Source of the DNA: Deltaproteobacteria bacterium
GTDB lineage: Bacteria > Myxococcota_A > Polyangia > DRWM01 > JAAZOP01
Assembly (NCBI GenBank): GCA_016218815.1
Contig: JACRCX010000047.1
Location: 62,001-126,000 of the forward strand
Direction: 5' to 3'
Length of the DNA stretch: 64,000 bases
This document shows, one piece after another, positions 27,064-34,696 of the stretch. Within the stretch, counting starts at the first letter, position 1, and each line of letters begins with the position of its first letter. A model generated the notes under the pieces. That model was not told the DNA's origin. It did not search any database and worked only from the letters and a program-made list of their open reading frames with translations. The position numbers and the translations under genes are program-made.

Positions 27064-27831
27064 TCACCCCCCACGCCCCAGATGCCGGCACATGAAGTCC
27101 AGCGTCCGGCGCCACAGGTCGCTCCAGTCCTGCTCGCGCATCAGGTGCGGCGACAGGGGGTACTCGGCGTGGACCAGGCGGTCCGGATGGGCCGCGTACA
27201 GCGGACGCAGGGTCGCGGCGAAGGCGCGCGCGGCCTCCGGCGGCACGTTGACGTCGAGCCCCCCGTTGGCCATCAGCAGCGGGCGGGGAGGAAACCGCTC
27301 GGGCCGGTGGACCGGCGCCTCGCGCGCCCACGCCTCAATCGCCGCCGTCGTCCCCTCGCCCGGGCACGTCCAGTCGGGGGAGCCCAGGATCGACACCGTC
27401 GCGGCCAGTCGCGGCTCGGCCGCCGCTCCGGCCAGCGCCGTGTACGCCCCCATCGAGACCCCGACCGCACCCACCGGCTCGCCGAACTCCCTCGCCGCAC
27501 GCTCGACCAGCCCCGGGATCTCCGCCGCGGCCTCGCGCACCATCCGCAGCAACAACTCGTGCGCCGCCGCGCCGCGCGCCGCGGCGATCTCGTCGAGCAG
27601 CGTCGAGCGCCGGGCCCCGTGGTGCGGCGCATCGACGACCACCGCGATGAAGCCGGCCCCGGCGAGTGATGTTCCCTCCTTGTCCTGCGTCTCGCGTCCG
27701 GCGCCCAGGCCGTGGAGCAGAAGCACGGGGCGTGCCGTCTTGTCCCCCGCCCGCCGGATGACCCGTACCGGCACCCGCGCCGCGCCGACCCGCCAATCCA
27801 GATCCTCTCGAACCGCCTCGCCCCGCTCCAT
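27064..27831 (-). CDS. Alpha/beta hydrolase
   Basis: A 255-residue predicted soluble esterase/lipase-type hydrolase. ATG at 27,831 is preceded by GTGGAG, preferred over GTG at 27,843. The oxyanion hole region VLLLHGLGAGRET, the nucleophile elbow GVSMGAYTALA (Ser of GxSxG) and the late acidic/His region (NGGLDVNVPPEAARAF, then SPHLMREQ) are arranged as in the alpha/beta hydrolase fold, with the catalytic Asp and His in the last third. Substrate unknown. It lies tail-to-tail with the preceding lipoprotein gene. Confidence 0.82.
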   Translation of the reverse strand: MERGEAVREDLDWRVGAARVPVRVIRRAGDKTARPVLLLHGLGAGRETQDKEGTSLAGAGFIAVVVDAPHHGARRSTLLDEIAAARGAAAHELLLRMVREAAAEIPGLVERAAREFGEPVGAVGVSMGAYTALAGAAAEPRLAATVSILGSPDWTCPGEGTTAAIEAWAREAPVHRPERFPPRPLLMANGGLDVNVPPEAARAFAATLRPLYAAHPDRLVHAEYPLSPHLMREQDWSDLWRRTLDFMCRHLGRGG

Positions 27832-27861
27832 GCTCTTCTCCACAGCCCCCGAAGCGCGAGT

Positions 27862-28441
27862 CTAGATCGTCTGCGAGGCCTCGGCGGAGCCGGATCGAAC
27901 CCGCCGGACCCGTCCCCGGACACGCCGCCTCGCACGGACTGCAGATCCACGTCGTGAGCACGCAGTCGGAGGCCTCCTCGCACCCCGCCTCCCCCGGCGC
28001 CTCGTCGGCCCGCGCACTCGGGCCCAGCAGGTCGCCCGGATTCGCCGGCGCCGACGGTCGCTCGCTGCCCGGAATCGCCTCCGCCACGCATTCGGCATCC
28101 CGGCAGACCGCACGCCACGACGGCAACATCTCCGGCATGTCCGGACACGGCGAGCACGCCGGCGCCGTGAGCCCGATCTCCGCCGCCCCCGGGTTCAACC
28201 GCACCGGCGGATTCCTGGCGCACGCGGCCTTCGCCTCCGCCCACTGCTCCGCCGTCGCCGCCAAGGGCTCGCTTCCCGGACACGTCCCGCACTCCGAACA
28301 GTCGATCGCGCCCAGCACGCAGTCCTCGTCACGCTCGCACCCGGTCGATACCGCCGGCTCGACCACCGCCGGCTCGACGACCCCGGTGGGAGAGGGACCG
28401 CTGCAACCGAACACCAGGACGACGATCGCCAGGTTGCGCAT
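27862..28441 (-). CDS. Cys-rich lipoprotein-like protein, 3' end uncertain (possible frameshift)
   Basis: ATG at 28,441 follows TAGGATGG. A short hydrophobic start ends at VFGC, and then two related Cys-rich modules follow (CERDEDCVLGAIDCSECGTC and CEEASDCVLTTWICSPCEAAC). In its own frame no stop occurs until 27,335, well inside the hydrolase gene. The other frame, which ends at 27,862 just upstream of the hydrolase, has the codon third-position bias expected for this genome in its last dozen codons (SGSAEASQTI). A shift near 27,910 would give a natural end, so I show the 27,862 end. An intact protein is not certain. Confidence 0.5.
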
Positions 28442-28613
28442 TGGCACCATCCTACGCGCCGGCCCGACGCCCGATCCACCGACAATCGCCGGACACCACG
28501 GCGCACGGCCCCTACCCCATTCGGCCGGCTCGGCGCCGGCGTCCGCATGAGTCCGGAGAAGGTCGCCCGGCCGACAGCGGCGTGGTATGGCCGCATTCGA
28601 AGGGAGCAGCTTC

Positions 28614-28943
28614 ATGGAGATCAAGGGCATCCCCTACGAGACGATCGACCTCGAAACCCTGGCCCCGGAGGAGCATCCGGGATCCAGGGGTGCGGCCGTC
28701 TGGAAGACCGCAACTCGGGGCGACATCCGGGTCCGGATCGTCGAATACGGGCCGGGCTATCTCGCCGACCACTGGTGCGACAAGGGGCACGTCGTCTACG
28801 TGCTCGAGGGTTCCTTCGTCTCGGATCTCAGGGACGGGCGGAGGTCCGTCGTCTCGAAGGGCATGTGCTACCTGGTCTCGGACGGGACCGACGCCCACCG
28901 CTCGTCTTCCGAGGGCGGCGTCAGGCTCCTCATCGTGGACTGA
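28614..28943 (+). CDS. DHCW-motif cupin-fold protein
   Basis: A 109-residue small beta-barrel protein. AAGGGAG lies 8 bases before ATG at 28,614, so this start is preferred over ATG at 28,587. The signature YLADHWCDKGHVVYVLEG contains the DHWC motif that names the family, and the pattern GMCYLVSDGTDAHRSSSEGG is the second half of the cupin barrel. The usual family length of about 105-110 residues is matched. Cupins of this kind may bind metal or small ligands; the biochemical role is unknown. Confidence 0.85.
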   Translation: MEIKGIPYETIDLETLAPEEHPGSRGAAVWKTATRGDIRVRIVEYGPGYLADHWCDKGHVVYVLEGSFVSDLRDGRRSVVSKGMCYLVSDGTDAHRSSSEGGVRLLIVD

Positions 28944-29035
28944 CATGGCGCAGTTGCTGCGCGGGTCCACCCGGACACCGCTCCGCGGGAACATCCCGTT
29001 GGACGATCCTCCGACTGTCGACTACTCTTCCCTCC

Positions 29036-30031
29036 ATGGTCACGCCACCCGCCGCCGCGCCAACGCGTCGCGACGGTCGTCGCCCGGGGAACGACGACCC
29101 GCCGCTCCGCGCGCGCATCCTCGCCGCTGCCCTCGGCCTCTGCCTCGCCCTCGCCTGCACCCCAGGCGCCGGCGACGCCGATGTCGCCGGCGGGCCCGAC
29201 AGCGACGCCACGACCGACGCCGACCGCACCGACGACGGCGCAACACCCGACCGCACCGACGCCGACGCCCGCGACGACTCGCGGTTCGATGACGCCGGCG
29301 CCGCGGACGACGGCGCCACGCCCTGCGACCCGGGCTGCCACTGGGACTGCTTCGGCGGTACCACCTGCACCGCCGACGGCGTCTATGTCCTGGCCTACGC
29401 CCCCCGGGACTGCTGCCACTTCGGCGATCCGTGGCCGGGCGACGGACCGCTTTGCTCCTCGGGCGGCCCGCACCACATCTGCGACTCGCCCTCGTGCCGC
29501 GTCCCCGATGAACGCTACGGCGAATGCCTCCAGCGCCTCGGTCGCGGCTCCCTCGAGCCCGACGACCTCGCCGAGGCTCTCCGCCTCCATTGCCCCGAAG
29601 GCGGACCCAAGTCCCCCGGCGACCCCTGCACCACCGACGCCGACTGCCGGCCCGTCGCCGAAGGCGCCGCACCCCGCCTCCGCTGCGACACCGGCCTGTC
29701 CGCGTGCGTCGCCGACGTACGCCCCCCGCCCCCCGCCGGCTTCGGCGCATCCTGCGGCGCCACCCGTGGCGACGTCCTCTCGTCCGAAGTCGACGTGCTC
29801 GTCACGACCCCGACCTGCCCGCTCTGCCACGCGATCGTCGACTGGCGCACCGGCTGCGTCCTGCAGGCCTGCACGGCCGATTGCCGCTTCGACGAGGACT
29901 GCCCGGATGGCACCGTCTGCCTCTGCACCCTGGCGTCCGGCTACTACTCCGCCCGCGGCTACTGCGCCGGCGCCACCGACCGCGACACCGTCGAAGGCCG
30001 GATCGCCTGGCTCACGTGCCCGGATGGGTAG
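29036..30031 (+). CDS. Cys-rich lipoprotein
   Basis: A 331-residue lipoprotein. ATG at 29,036 opens a long n-region of about 26 residues, a hydrophobic core and a lipobox LALAC; no good ribosome site was seen. The mature part begins with Thr/Asp/Ala-rich spacer and continues with Cys-rich blocks (CHWDCFGGTTCTADG, CTTDADCRPV, CPLCHAIVDWRTGCVLQAC). No recognised domain; disulfide-rich extracellular modules are likely. The stop codon overlaps the start of the next gene by 8 bases, so the two are probably translated together. Confidence 0.68.
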   Translation: MVTPPAAAPTRRDGRRPGNDDPPLRARILAAALGLCLALACTPGAGDADVAGGPDSDATTDADRTDDGATPDRTDADARDDSRFDDAGAADDGATPCDPGCHWDCFGGTTCTADGVYVLAYAPRDCCHFGDPWPGDGPLCSSGGPHHICDSPSCRVPDERYGECLQRLGRGSLEPDDLAEALRLHCPEGGPKSPGDPCTTDADCRPVAEGAAPRLRCDTGLSACVADVRPPPPAGFGASCGATRGDVLSSEVDVLVTTPTCPLCHAIVDWRTGCVLQACTADCRFDEDCPDGTVCLCTLASGYYSARGYCAGATDRDTVEGRIAWLTCPDG

Positions 30032-32753
30032 CACCCGACCCACCCTCGCCCTCGCCATTGCGCTCGCCACCCTCGCCGGCTGCTCCGACCCGGCCGCCTC
30101 CACCGCCGAAACCTGCACCCCCGGCCTCGCCCGGCAACGCGAGCAAGCCTGCGGCGTCTGCGGTCAGGGCACCCTCTTCGAATTCTGCGGCTGGGACGGG
30201 AGGTGGACGCCCGCGAGCCTTCGCCCGTGCGATGACCCGGACGACCTGGACGGCGACGGCTTCGCCTCCCGAGACTGCGGCTCCGGCAACACGATCGATT
30301 GCGACGACGCCGACCCCGCCGTCCACCCCGCCACCGTCGAGTGCGCCCCGGGAACCGAACGCGCCTGCACTACGACCTGCGGCACCGCAGGCTCCGCTCT
30401 CTGCAGCTCCGACTGTGCCTGGAGCCCCTGCACCCCGCCCCGCGAGACCTGCGGAAACGGCCGCGATGACGACTGCGACGGCGAAACCGACGAACGCCGT
30501 GCCGGACAATGCCGGCCCGACACCGTCGTCCCGTGCACCACCGCCTGCGGCTCCCCCGGCACAGGTCCATGCTCCCCGACCTGCGAGCCGCCGGACCTCG
30601 AGCACTGCGAGCCGCCCCCCGAGGCCTGCAACGGCGCCGACGACGATTGCGACGGCGCCGCCGATGACGGCTTCCCCTGCGCCCGCGGCTCGACCCTGCC
30701 CTGCACCGACTCCTGCGGCACCGCAGGAACGAGCGTCTGCGACGAGGCCTGCACGCCGCCCGGCCCGGCTGCCTGCCGCCCGCCCGTCGAGGCCTGCGGC
30801 AACGGCGTCGACGACGACTGCGACGGCGAAACCGACGAGGCCGATCCGGCACAGTGCCTGCCCGGCTCCCTCGTGCCATGCCTCGCGTCCTGCGGCACAC
30901 GTGGGACCGGCCCCTGCGGCGCCGACTGCCGGGCTCCCCCGCCGGCCGCCTGCGTCCCCCCCGCCGAAGCCTGCAACGGCCGCGACGACGATTGCGACGG
31001 CGTCGCCGACAACCACCGCTGGTGCACCCTCGGCAGCCCCTGGACCACCGCGGGACTCGCCGCCGTCTGGGGCTTCGGCCCCGACGACATCTGGGCCGTC
31101 GGCCTCCAGGGCGTCGCCCTGCACTGGGACGGCACTGCCTGGTCCCAGACCTGCGCCGGAACCGGCGCCGATCTCCTCGACGTCTGGGGCATCGCACCCG
31201 ACGACGTCTGGGCCGTCGGACGCGATCGCCAGCTCGTCCACTGGGACGGCGCGTCCTGGTCCCTCGTCGATTCCGACCCCTGGCGGCTCGATCTGCACGG
31301 GGTCTGGGGCTTCGCACCCGACGACGTCTGGGCCGTCGGCTGGACCGACGTCCTGCACTGGAACGGCACCGAGTGGCTGGCCGTCCCCTCCCCGCCCGGC
31401 ATGCTCCCCCTCGCCGTCTGGGGCGCCGCGCCCGACGATCTGTGGGCCGCCGGCTACGGCGGCACCATGTGGCACTGGGACGACCGCTCCTGGACCCCGG
31501 TCCCCAGCCGCTCGCCGGGCAACGTGTTCGCCATCTGGGGCGCCGCGTCCGACGACGTGTGGGCCACCGACGAATACGGCGGCTTCAACCACTGGGACGG
31601 GACCTCGTGGCTCCGGCCCTTCGGCCGCACCGTCGGCATCGGCGACGCACTCGGGCTCTTCGGCCTCGCCGCCGACGACATCTGGGCCGTCGGCTCGTTC
31701 CCCGGACTCATGCACTGGGACGGCCGCGAGTGGACCGACGTGGAAGGAGCCCCGGACCAGCTCTTCGCCGGCGTCTGGGCCTCGGGTCCCGACGACGTCT
31801 GGGCCGTCGGCACCGGCGGCGGCCTCGCGCACTTCGACGGCGTCGCCTGGTCGTTCGCCGCGACCGGCCGCGATCTCGATCCCCCGCGGCTGGTCGCCGT
31901 GCGCGGTGCGGCCGCCGATGACGTCTGGGCCGTCGGCACGCGCTACCTCGGCAGCGCCAGCGATGGCTACCTCACGGCCGCCGGCGGCGCGATCGAGCAC
32001 TGGGACGGCCGGACCTGGACCGCCGTGGACGGCGCGGGCTTCGCCTCGCTCCGCGGATTGTGGGTGGCCGGTCCGGAAGACGCCTGGGCCGTCGGCGACG
32101 CCGGCACCATCCGGCGCTGGAACGGCGCCGAGTGGTCCGCCAGGCCCAGCGGCACGACGGCCGACCTGCGTGCCGTCTGGGGCACCTCGCCCGATGACCT
32201 CTGGGTCGGCGGTGACGGCGTCCTCCTGCGCTGGGAGGGCTCCGCCTGGCGCGGGTCGGCGCTGGAGTCCGGCTCCGGCGTCTCGGCCCTCTGGGGCCTC
32301 GCTCCCGACGACATCTGGGCCGTCGGCTGGCGCTTGTACTCGCCCCGCGCGGCGCACTGGGACGGCACCGAATGGTCGGCGACCGATCTGCCTCCCGCCG
32401 GCGACCATGACGCGATCGACCTCGCCGACGTCTGGGGCTCCGCCGACGACGACGTCTGGGCCGTCGGCACCGGCGGCTTGCTCCTCCACTGGGACGGCGA
32501 CGCGTGGACCGCGCACGACGTCCCGTCCGACGCCGACCTCACCGGCGTGTGGGGCTTCGGCACGGACGACGTGTGGATCGTGGGCGGGGGCATCATTGGG
32601 ATGCAGGCGTTCGTCGCCCACTGGGACGGCGCCTCCTGGACTTCCGCTGCCTGCTTCCCGGTCGGTGGCACCGCCGCCGTCTGGGGCGCCTCCCCCGCCG
32701 AAGTCTGGATCGTCGGCGACCTGTGGGCCGCCCCCGCGCGGTGGCGGGAGTAG
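30024..32753 (+). CDS. Lipoprotein with MopE-like metal-binding repeats and W-rich beta-propeller
   Basis: A 909-residue exported lipoprotein (lipobox TLAGC). Residues about 70-325 hold repeated modules ending in the MopE-type motif CNGxDDDCDGxxD (CGNGRDDDCDGETDE, CNGADDDCDGAADDG, CGNGVDDDCDGETDE, CNGRDDDCDGVAD), which in MopE-like proteins contributes to copper binding. From about residue 340 to the end the protein repeats a blade of about 40 residues with the pattern VWGxxPDDxWAVG followed by HWDGxxW, at least a dozen times, which suggests one or two large beta-propellers. The start overlaps the preceding stop codon. It probably sits on the cell surface. Confidence 0.82.
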   Translation: MGSTRPTLALAIALATLAGCSDPAASTAETCTPGLARQREQACGVCGQGTLFEFCGWDGRWTPASLRPCDDPDDLDGDGFASRDCGSGNTIDCDDADPAVHPATVECAPGTERACTTTCGTAGSALCSSDCAWSPCTPPRETCGNGRDDDCDGETDERRAGQCRPDTVVPCTTACGSPGTGPCSPTCEPPDLEHCEPPPEACNGADDDCDGAADDGFPCARGSTLPCTDSCGTAGTSVCDEACTPPGPAACRPPVEACGNGVDDDCDGETDEADPAQCLPGSLVPCLASCGTRGTGPCGADCRAPPPAACVPPAEACNGRDDDCDGVADNHRWCTLGSPWTTAGLAAVWGFGPDDIWAVGLQGVALHWDGTAWSQTCAGTGADLLDVWGIAPDDVWAVGRDRQLVHWDGASWSLVDSDPWRLDLHGVWGFAPDDVWAVGWTDVLHWNGTEWLAVPSPPGMLPLAVWGAAPDDLWAAGYGGTMWHWDDRSWTPVPSRSPGNVFAIWGAASDDVWATDEYGGFNHWDGTSWLRPFGRTVGIGDALGLFGLAADDIWAVGSFPGLMHWDGREWTDVEGAPDQLFAGVWASGPDDVWAVGTGGGLAHFDGVAWSFAATGRDLDPPRLVAVRGAAADDVWAVGTRYLGSASDGYLTAAGGAIEHWDGRTWTAVDGAGFASLRGLWVAGPEDAWAVGDAGTIRRWNGAEWSARPSGTTADLRAVWGTSPDDLWVGGDGVLLRWEGSAWRGSALESGSGVSALWGLAPDDIWAVGWRLYSPRAAHWDGTEWSATDLPPAGDHDAIDLADVWGSADDDVWAVGTGGLLLHWDGDAWTAHDVPSDADLTGVWGFGTDDVWIVGGGIIGMQAFVAHWDGASWTSAACFPVGGTAAVWGASPAEVWIVGDLWAAPARWRE

Positions 32754-32911
32754 GCGCGGCGGACATCGCGTCCAGGAGGCGGGCGACGGCGCGCGGAGCA
32801 CGCGCCGCCTGCGCGCTCGACGTGCAGTCCTCCATCCAATCCGTCAACCGGGGCGACGTCGGCTCGCGGCTCATGAGTCCTCCCGAGCAGCCTCGGCCCG
32901 CATTCAGTCGC

Positions 32912-33010
32912 GCGCGGAGGCGTGACCGTTGGGGTTTCTGGACCCTCCGTGATCCGGCGTGTCGGCCCGCGTCGGTCCGCGTCGGTCTACGGACGTGGAG
33001 GTCAGGGAGG
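32912..33010 (+). repeat. Imperfect 99-bp direct repeat, copy 1
   Basis: This stretch and 33,852-33,950 are about 89% identical over 99 bp (about 11 differences, mostly in the middle), exactly 940 bp apart. The shared parts include GACCGTTGGGGTTTCTGG, the internal repeated GTCGGTCCGC, and GGACGTGGAGGTCAGGGAGG. Copy 1 overlaps the stop codon of the retropepsin-like gene at its right edge. The 432-base stretch 33,665-34,096 holds copy 2, the att sequence and two inverted repeats, but no gene. Confidence 0.85.
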
Positions 33011-33424
33011 CGCCTGACTTGGGGATTCCGACGACTCCGACACCTCGACAACCCCGGCTCCGTAGTCGATGACGAGGCGGAGTCCGGCGAAGAAGTCGGC
33101 ACCGATCAGGCCGTCGATCCGTGCGTTGGCTCCCAGGCGATGATCCGCGATGGGAAAACCGTCGCGATCCCAGCCAAGCGCGAGGATGCGCGGCGCCGTC
33201 ACCAAGAAGCCCTCTTCCGCGCCGAGGGCCGATACGACGCGGGACCTCCGGGTCGAATCTCGCTCGGAGAAGCCCAGCCGGGAAGCGATCTCCAAGTCCA
33301 CGATCGTTCGCTCGGTGCCGGTGTCCAGGACGAACACCAGATCGCTGGGCGAGCGGCGTGGACCCCAGAGCGTCACGGGGACGGACAGCAAACAGGGGCC
33401 CGGTTCGAACCGGAAGGCGATCAT
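33002..33424 (-). CDS. Single-domain retropepsin-like aspartyl protease
   Basis: A 140-residue protein. The motif FVLDTGTERTIVD (Asp34-Thr-Gly) and the following strand pattern, with a second hydrophobic-hydrophobic-Gly turn in the C-terminal half (IDGLIGADFFAGL), fit a retropepsin-like aspartic protease domain that would work as a dimer. Such bacterial domains are known but poorly characterised. It starts 3 bases after the stop of the DUF5678-like gene upstream, so the two are one unit. Its stop codon lies inside repeat copy 1. Confidence 0.7.
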   Translation of the reverse strand: MIAFRFEPGPCLLSVPVTLWGPRRSPSDLVFVLDTGTERTIVDLEIASRLGFSERDSTRRSRVVSALGAEEGFLVTAPRILALGWDRDGFPIADHRLGANARIDGLIGADFFAGLRLVIDYGAGVVEVSESSESPSQAPP

Positions 33425-33427
33425 TCG

Positions 33428-33664
33428 CTACCGCGGCAGGCTGAGGATGCCGCAGAAGTCGGGGTTCGGTCCGCCGACGAACCAGATGGCGAAGGCGTCA
33501 TCGAACGTGTCCAGCGCCCGGTGGGCGGCCGCCCGGTCCGGCGTGTGCGTGACTACGACGCCCTCCTTGATGATCCTGGCGTCGTCGCGGACGAAGTCCC
33601 GCACGACCACCCACTCGCCGGCGAACCGCTCCTCGATCTGGTGGTAGGTCATCCGCTCGCTCAT
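33428..33664 (-). CDS. DUF5678-like small protein
   Basis: A 78-residue protein. The pattern EERFAGEWVVVRDF, then IIKEGVVVTHTPDRAAAHRAL and a final short beta segment, resembles DUF5678 proteins (GEWVAL...VIAxGxxxxEVxxxA), which are often found next to small retropepsin-like genes. ATG at 33,664 was chosen; an in-frame ATG at 33,652 gives MTYHQIEE. Function unknown, possibly the substrate or regulator of its neighbour. Confidence 0.6.
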   Translation of the reverse strand: MSERMTYHQIEERFAGEWVVVRDFVRDDARIIKEGVVVTHTPDRAAAHRALDTFDDAFAIWFVGGPNPDFCGILSLPR

Positions 33665-33756
33665 GCCCGGAGCCTACGCAGGACCGGTGGGTCGGGCAAG
33701 TTCGCGCACCGAGCCCGTTCGTGCGTCGAGCCGAGGTCGATCCTCGTCTGCCTTGG

Positions 33757-33772
33757 TCAGGGACCTCCCTGA
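33757..33772. repeat. 16-base perfect inverted repeat near the island's left end
   Basis: TCAGGGACCTCCCTGA has 7-bp arms around a CC centre. A near-identical palindrome (TCAGGGAGGTCCCTGA) lies at 33,942. TCAGGGACCT recurs twice near the right end (52,550 and 52,563). These could be recombinase binding sites or hairpins; there is no U-rich run to make a terminator. Confidence 0.6.
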
Positions 33773-33811
33773 GCGATATTGCGGAATCTTCCAGGCTCCC
33801 GCGACGTTAGT

Positions 33812-33834
33812 TGGTGGAGGCGCCGGGAGTCGAA
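33812..33834. other. Left attachment-like site of the island (tmRNA-like 3' end)
   Basis: On the minus strand this reads TTCGACTCCCGGCGCCTCCA then CCA. The + strand TGGAGGCGCCGGGAGTCGAA is identical to 52,620-52,639. It matches the T-loop, T-stem 3' side and acceptor of tmRNA, ending in CCA, but nothing to its right (upstream on the minus strand) continues such an RNA gene. Confidence 0.7.
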
Positions 33835-33851
33835 GACGGCCTGGCGGTCGT

Positions 33852-33950
33852 GCGCGGAGGCCTGACCGTTGGGGTTTCTGGGACGTCGGTGATCGGCCTT
33901 GTCGGTCCGCGTCGGTCCGCGTCGGTCTCCGGACGTGGAGGTCAGGGAGG
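33852..33950 (+). repeat. Imperfect 99-bp direct repeat, copy 2
   Basis: Second copy of the repeat described at 32,912. It lies just inside the left end of the island (att at 33,812-33,834). Its right edge is followed by TCAGGGAGGTCCCTGA (33,942-33,957), a perfect 7-bp inverted repeat with a two-base centre. Confidence 0.85.
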
Positions 33951-34096
33951 TCCCTGAGTGGGAGCCCGATCGCCCAGAGCGTCGCGGACGCGAGGCCGTG
34001 CCGCGGTGGTCTCCATCCTGCCCGCGGCGGCGTGGTACACTTCCATCCGCTGACGCGCGGTTGGGACGACGCGCAGCGCGGCAAGGAGTGCGCAGC

Positions 34097-34633
34097 ATGT
34101 CGGAGGCCGACTTTCGGAGGACGGTGCAACGATGGGCGACCGCACGCGTGGCGTCCCTGACCCGGAGGCGACCATCGATCCGGTATTGCCACCCAGAGCG
34201 ACTTACCGTCGCGACTGGCAAGCTCCTTGCTGGCTGGATTCCGTGGTCGCACAAGAACAACACCTCGGACTGGACCTGGACGCACTTTCGGCGCGAGGTA
34301 GACGTGACGATCGGTCTCACGACGAGGATCGACTCCGAGGAAGCCACTCTGCCGCTGATAGCGTTCGAGTTGAAGACGGGCGCTCGGCTCGGCACCGATG
34401 AACTGGACAAGAAATCGGCAATCTACGGAGCGCTAAGGGAGTTGTACCCCTGGGTCTACACCGTATTCGTCCATGAGGACCTCAGCGAGAGGGGGATGCG
34501 CTTCCAGAACCTCTTGCGCAACGCCCGCCAGTTCAACTCCGTGTTCTCGGAATGGAGTCACCGGAGCATCGCTCTCCTGGGCGAACTGGTGGACCACCGG
34601 CTCGACTACGCTCTCCGGTACTGGCGGTTCTAG
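34097..34633 (+). CDS. PD-(D/E)XK nuclease-like hypothetical protein
   Basis: A 178-residue soluble protein with AAGGAG 8 bases before ATG at 34,097. The segment FRREVDVTIG, followed about 20 residues later by PLIAFELKTGARL, has the order Asp69...Glu91-x-Lys93 expected for a PD-(D/E)XK nuclease core, and helical segments surround it. No full family match was recognised. It is the first gene inside the left end and is convergent with the large ATPase gene, with 63 bases between the stops. Nuclease activity is inferred from the motif spacing only. Confidence 0.55.
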   Translation: MSEADFRRTVQRWATARVASLTRRRPSIRYCHPERLTVATGKLLAGWIPWSHKNNTSDWTWTHFRREVDVTIGLTTRIDSEEATLPLIAFELKTGARLGTDELDKKSAIYGALRELYPWVYTVFVHEDLSERGMRFQNLLRNARQFNSVFSEWSHRSIALLGELVDHRLDYALRYWRF

Positions 34634-34696
34634 TCGCCGCGAGGTTCGCGCAGAAGGATGGCTGCTCGGCTCGGGCGTCTCGCCTCGGGCGTCCGG

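Noticed and set aside
31036..32750. Possible CRISPR-like array because of regularly repeated bases
   Set aside because: The repeats are codons of the propeller blades (CCCGACGACGTCTGGGCCGT and similar) with coding constraint and variable spacing; they are not identical repeats with unrelated spacers.
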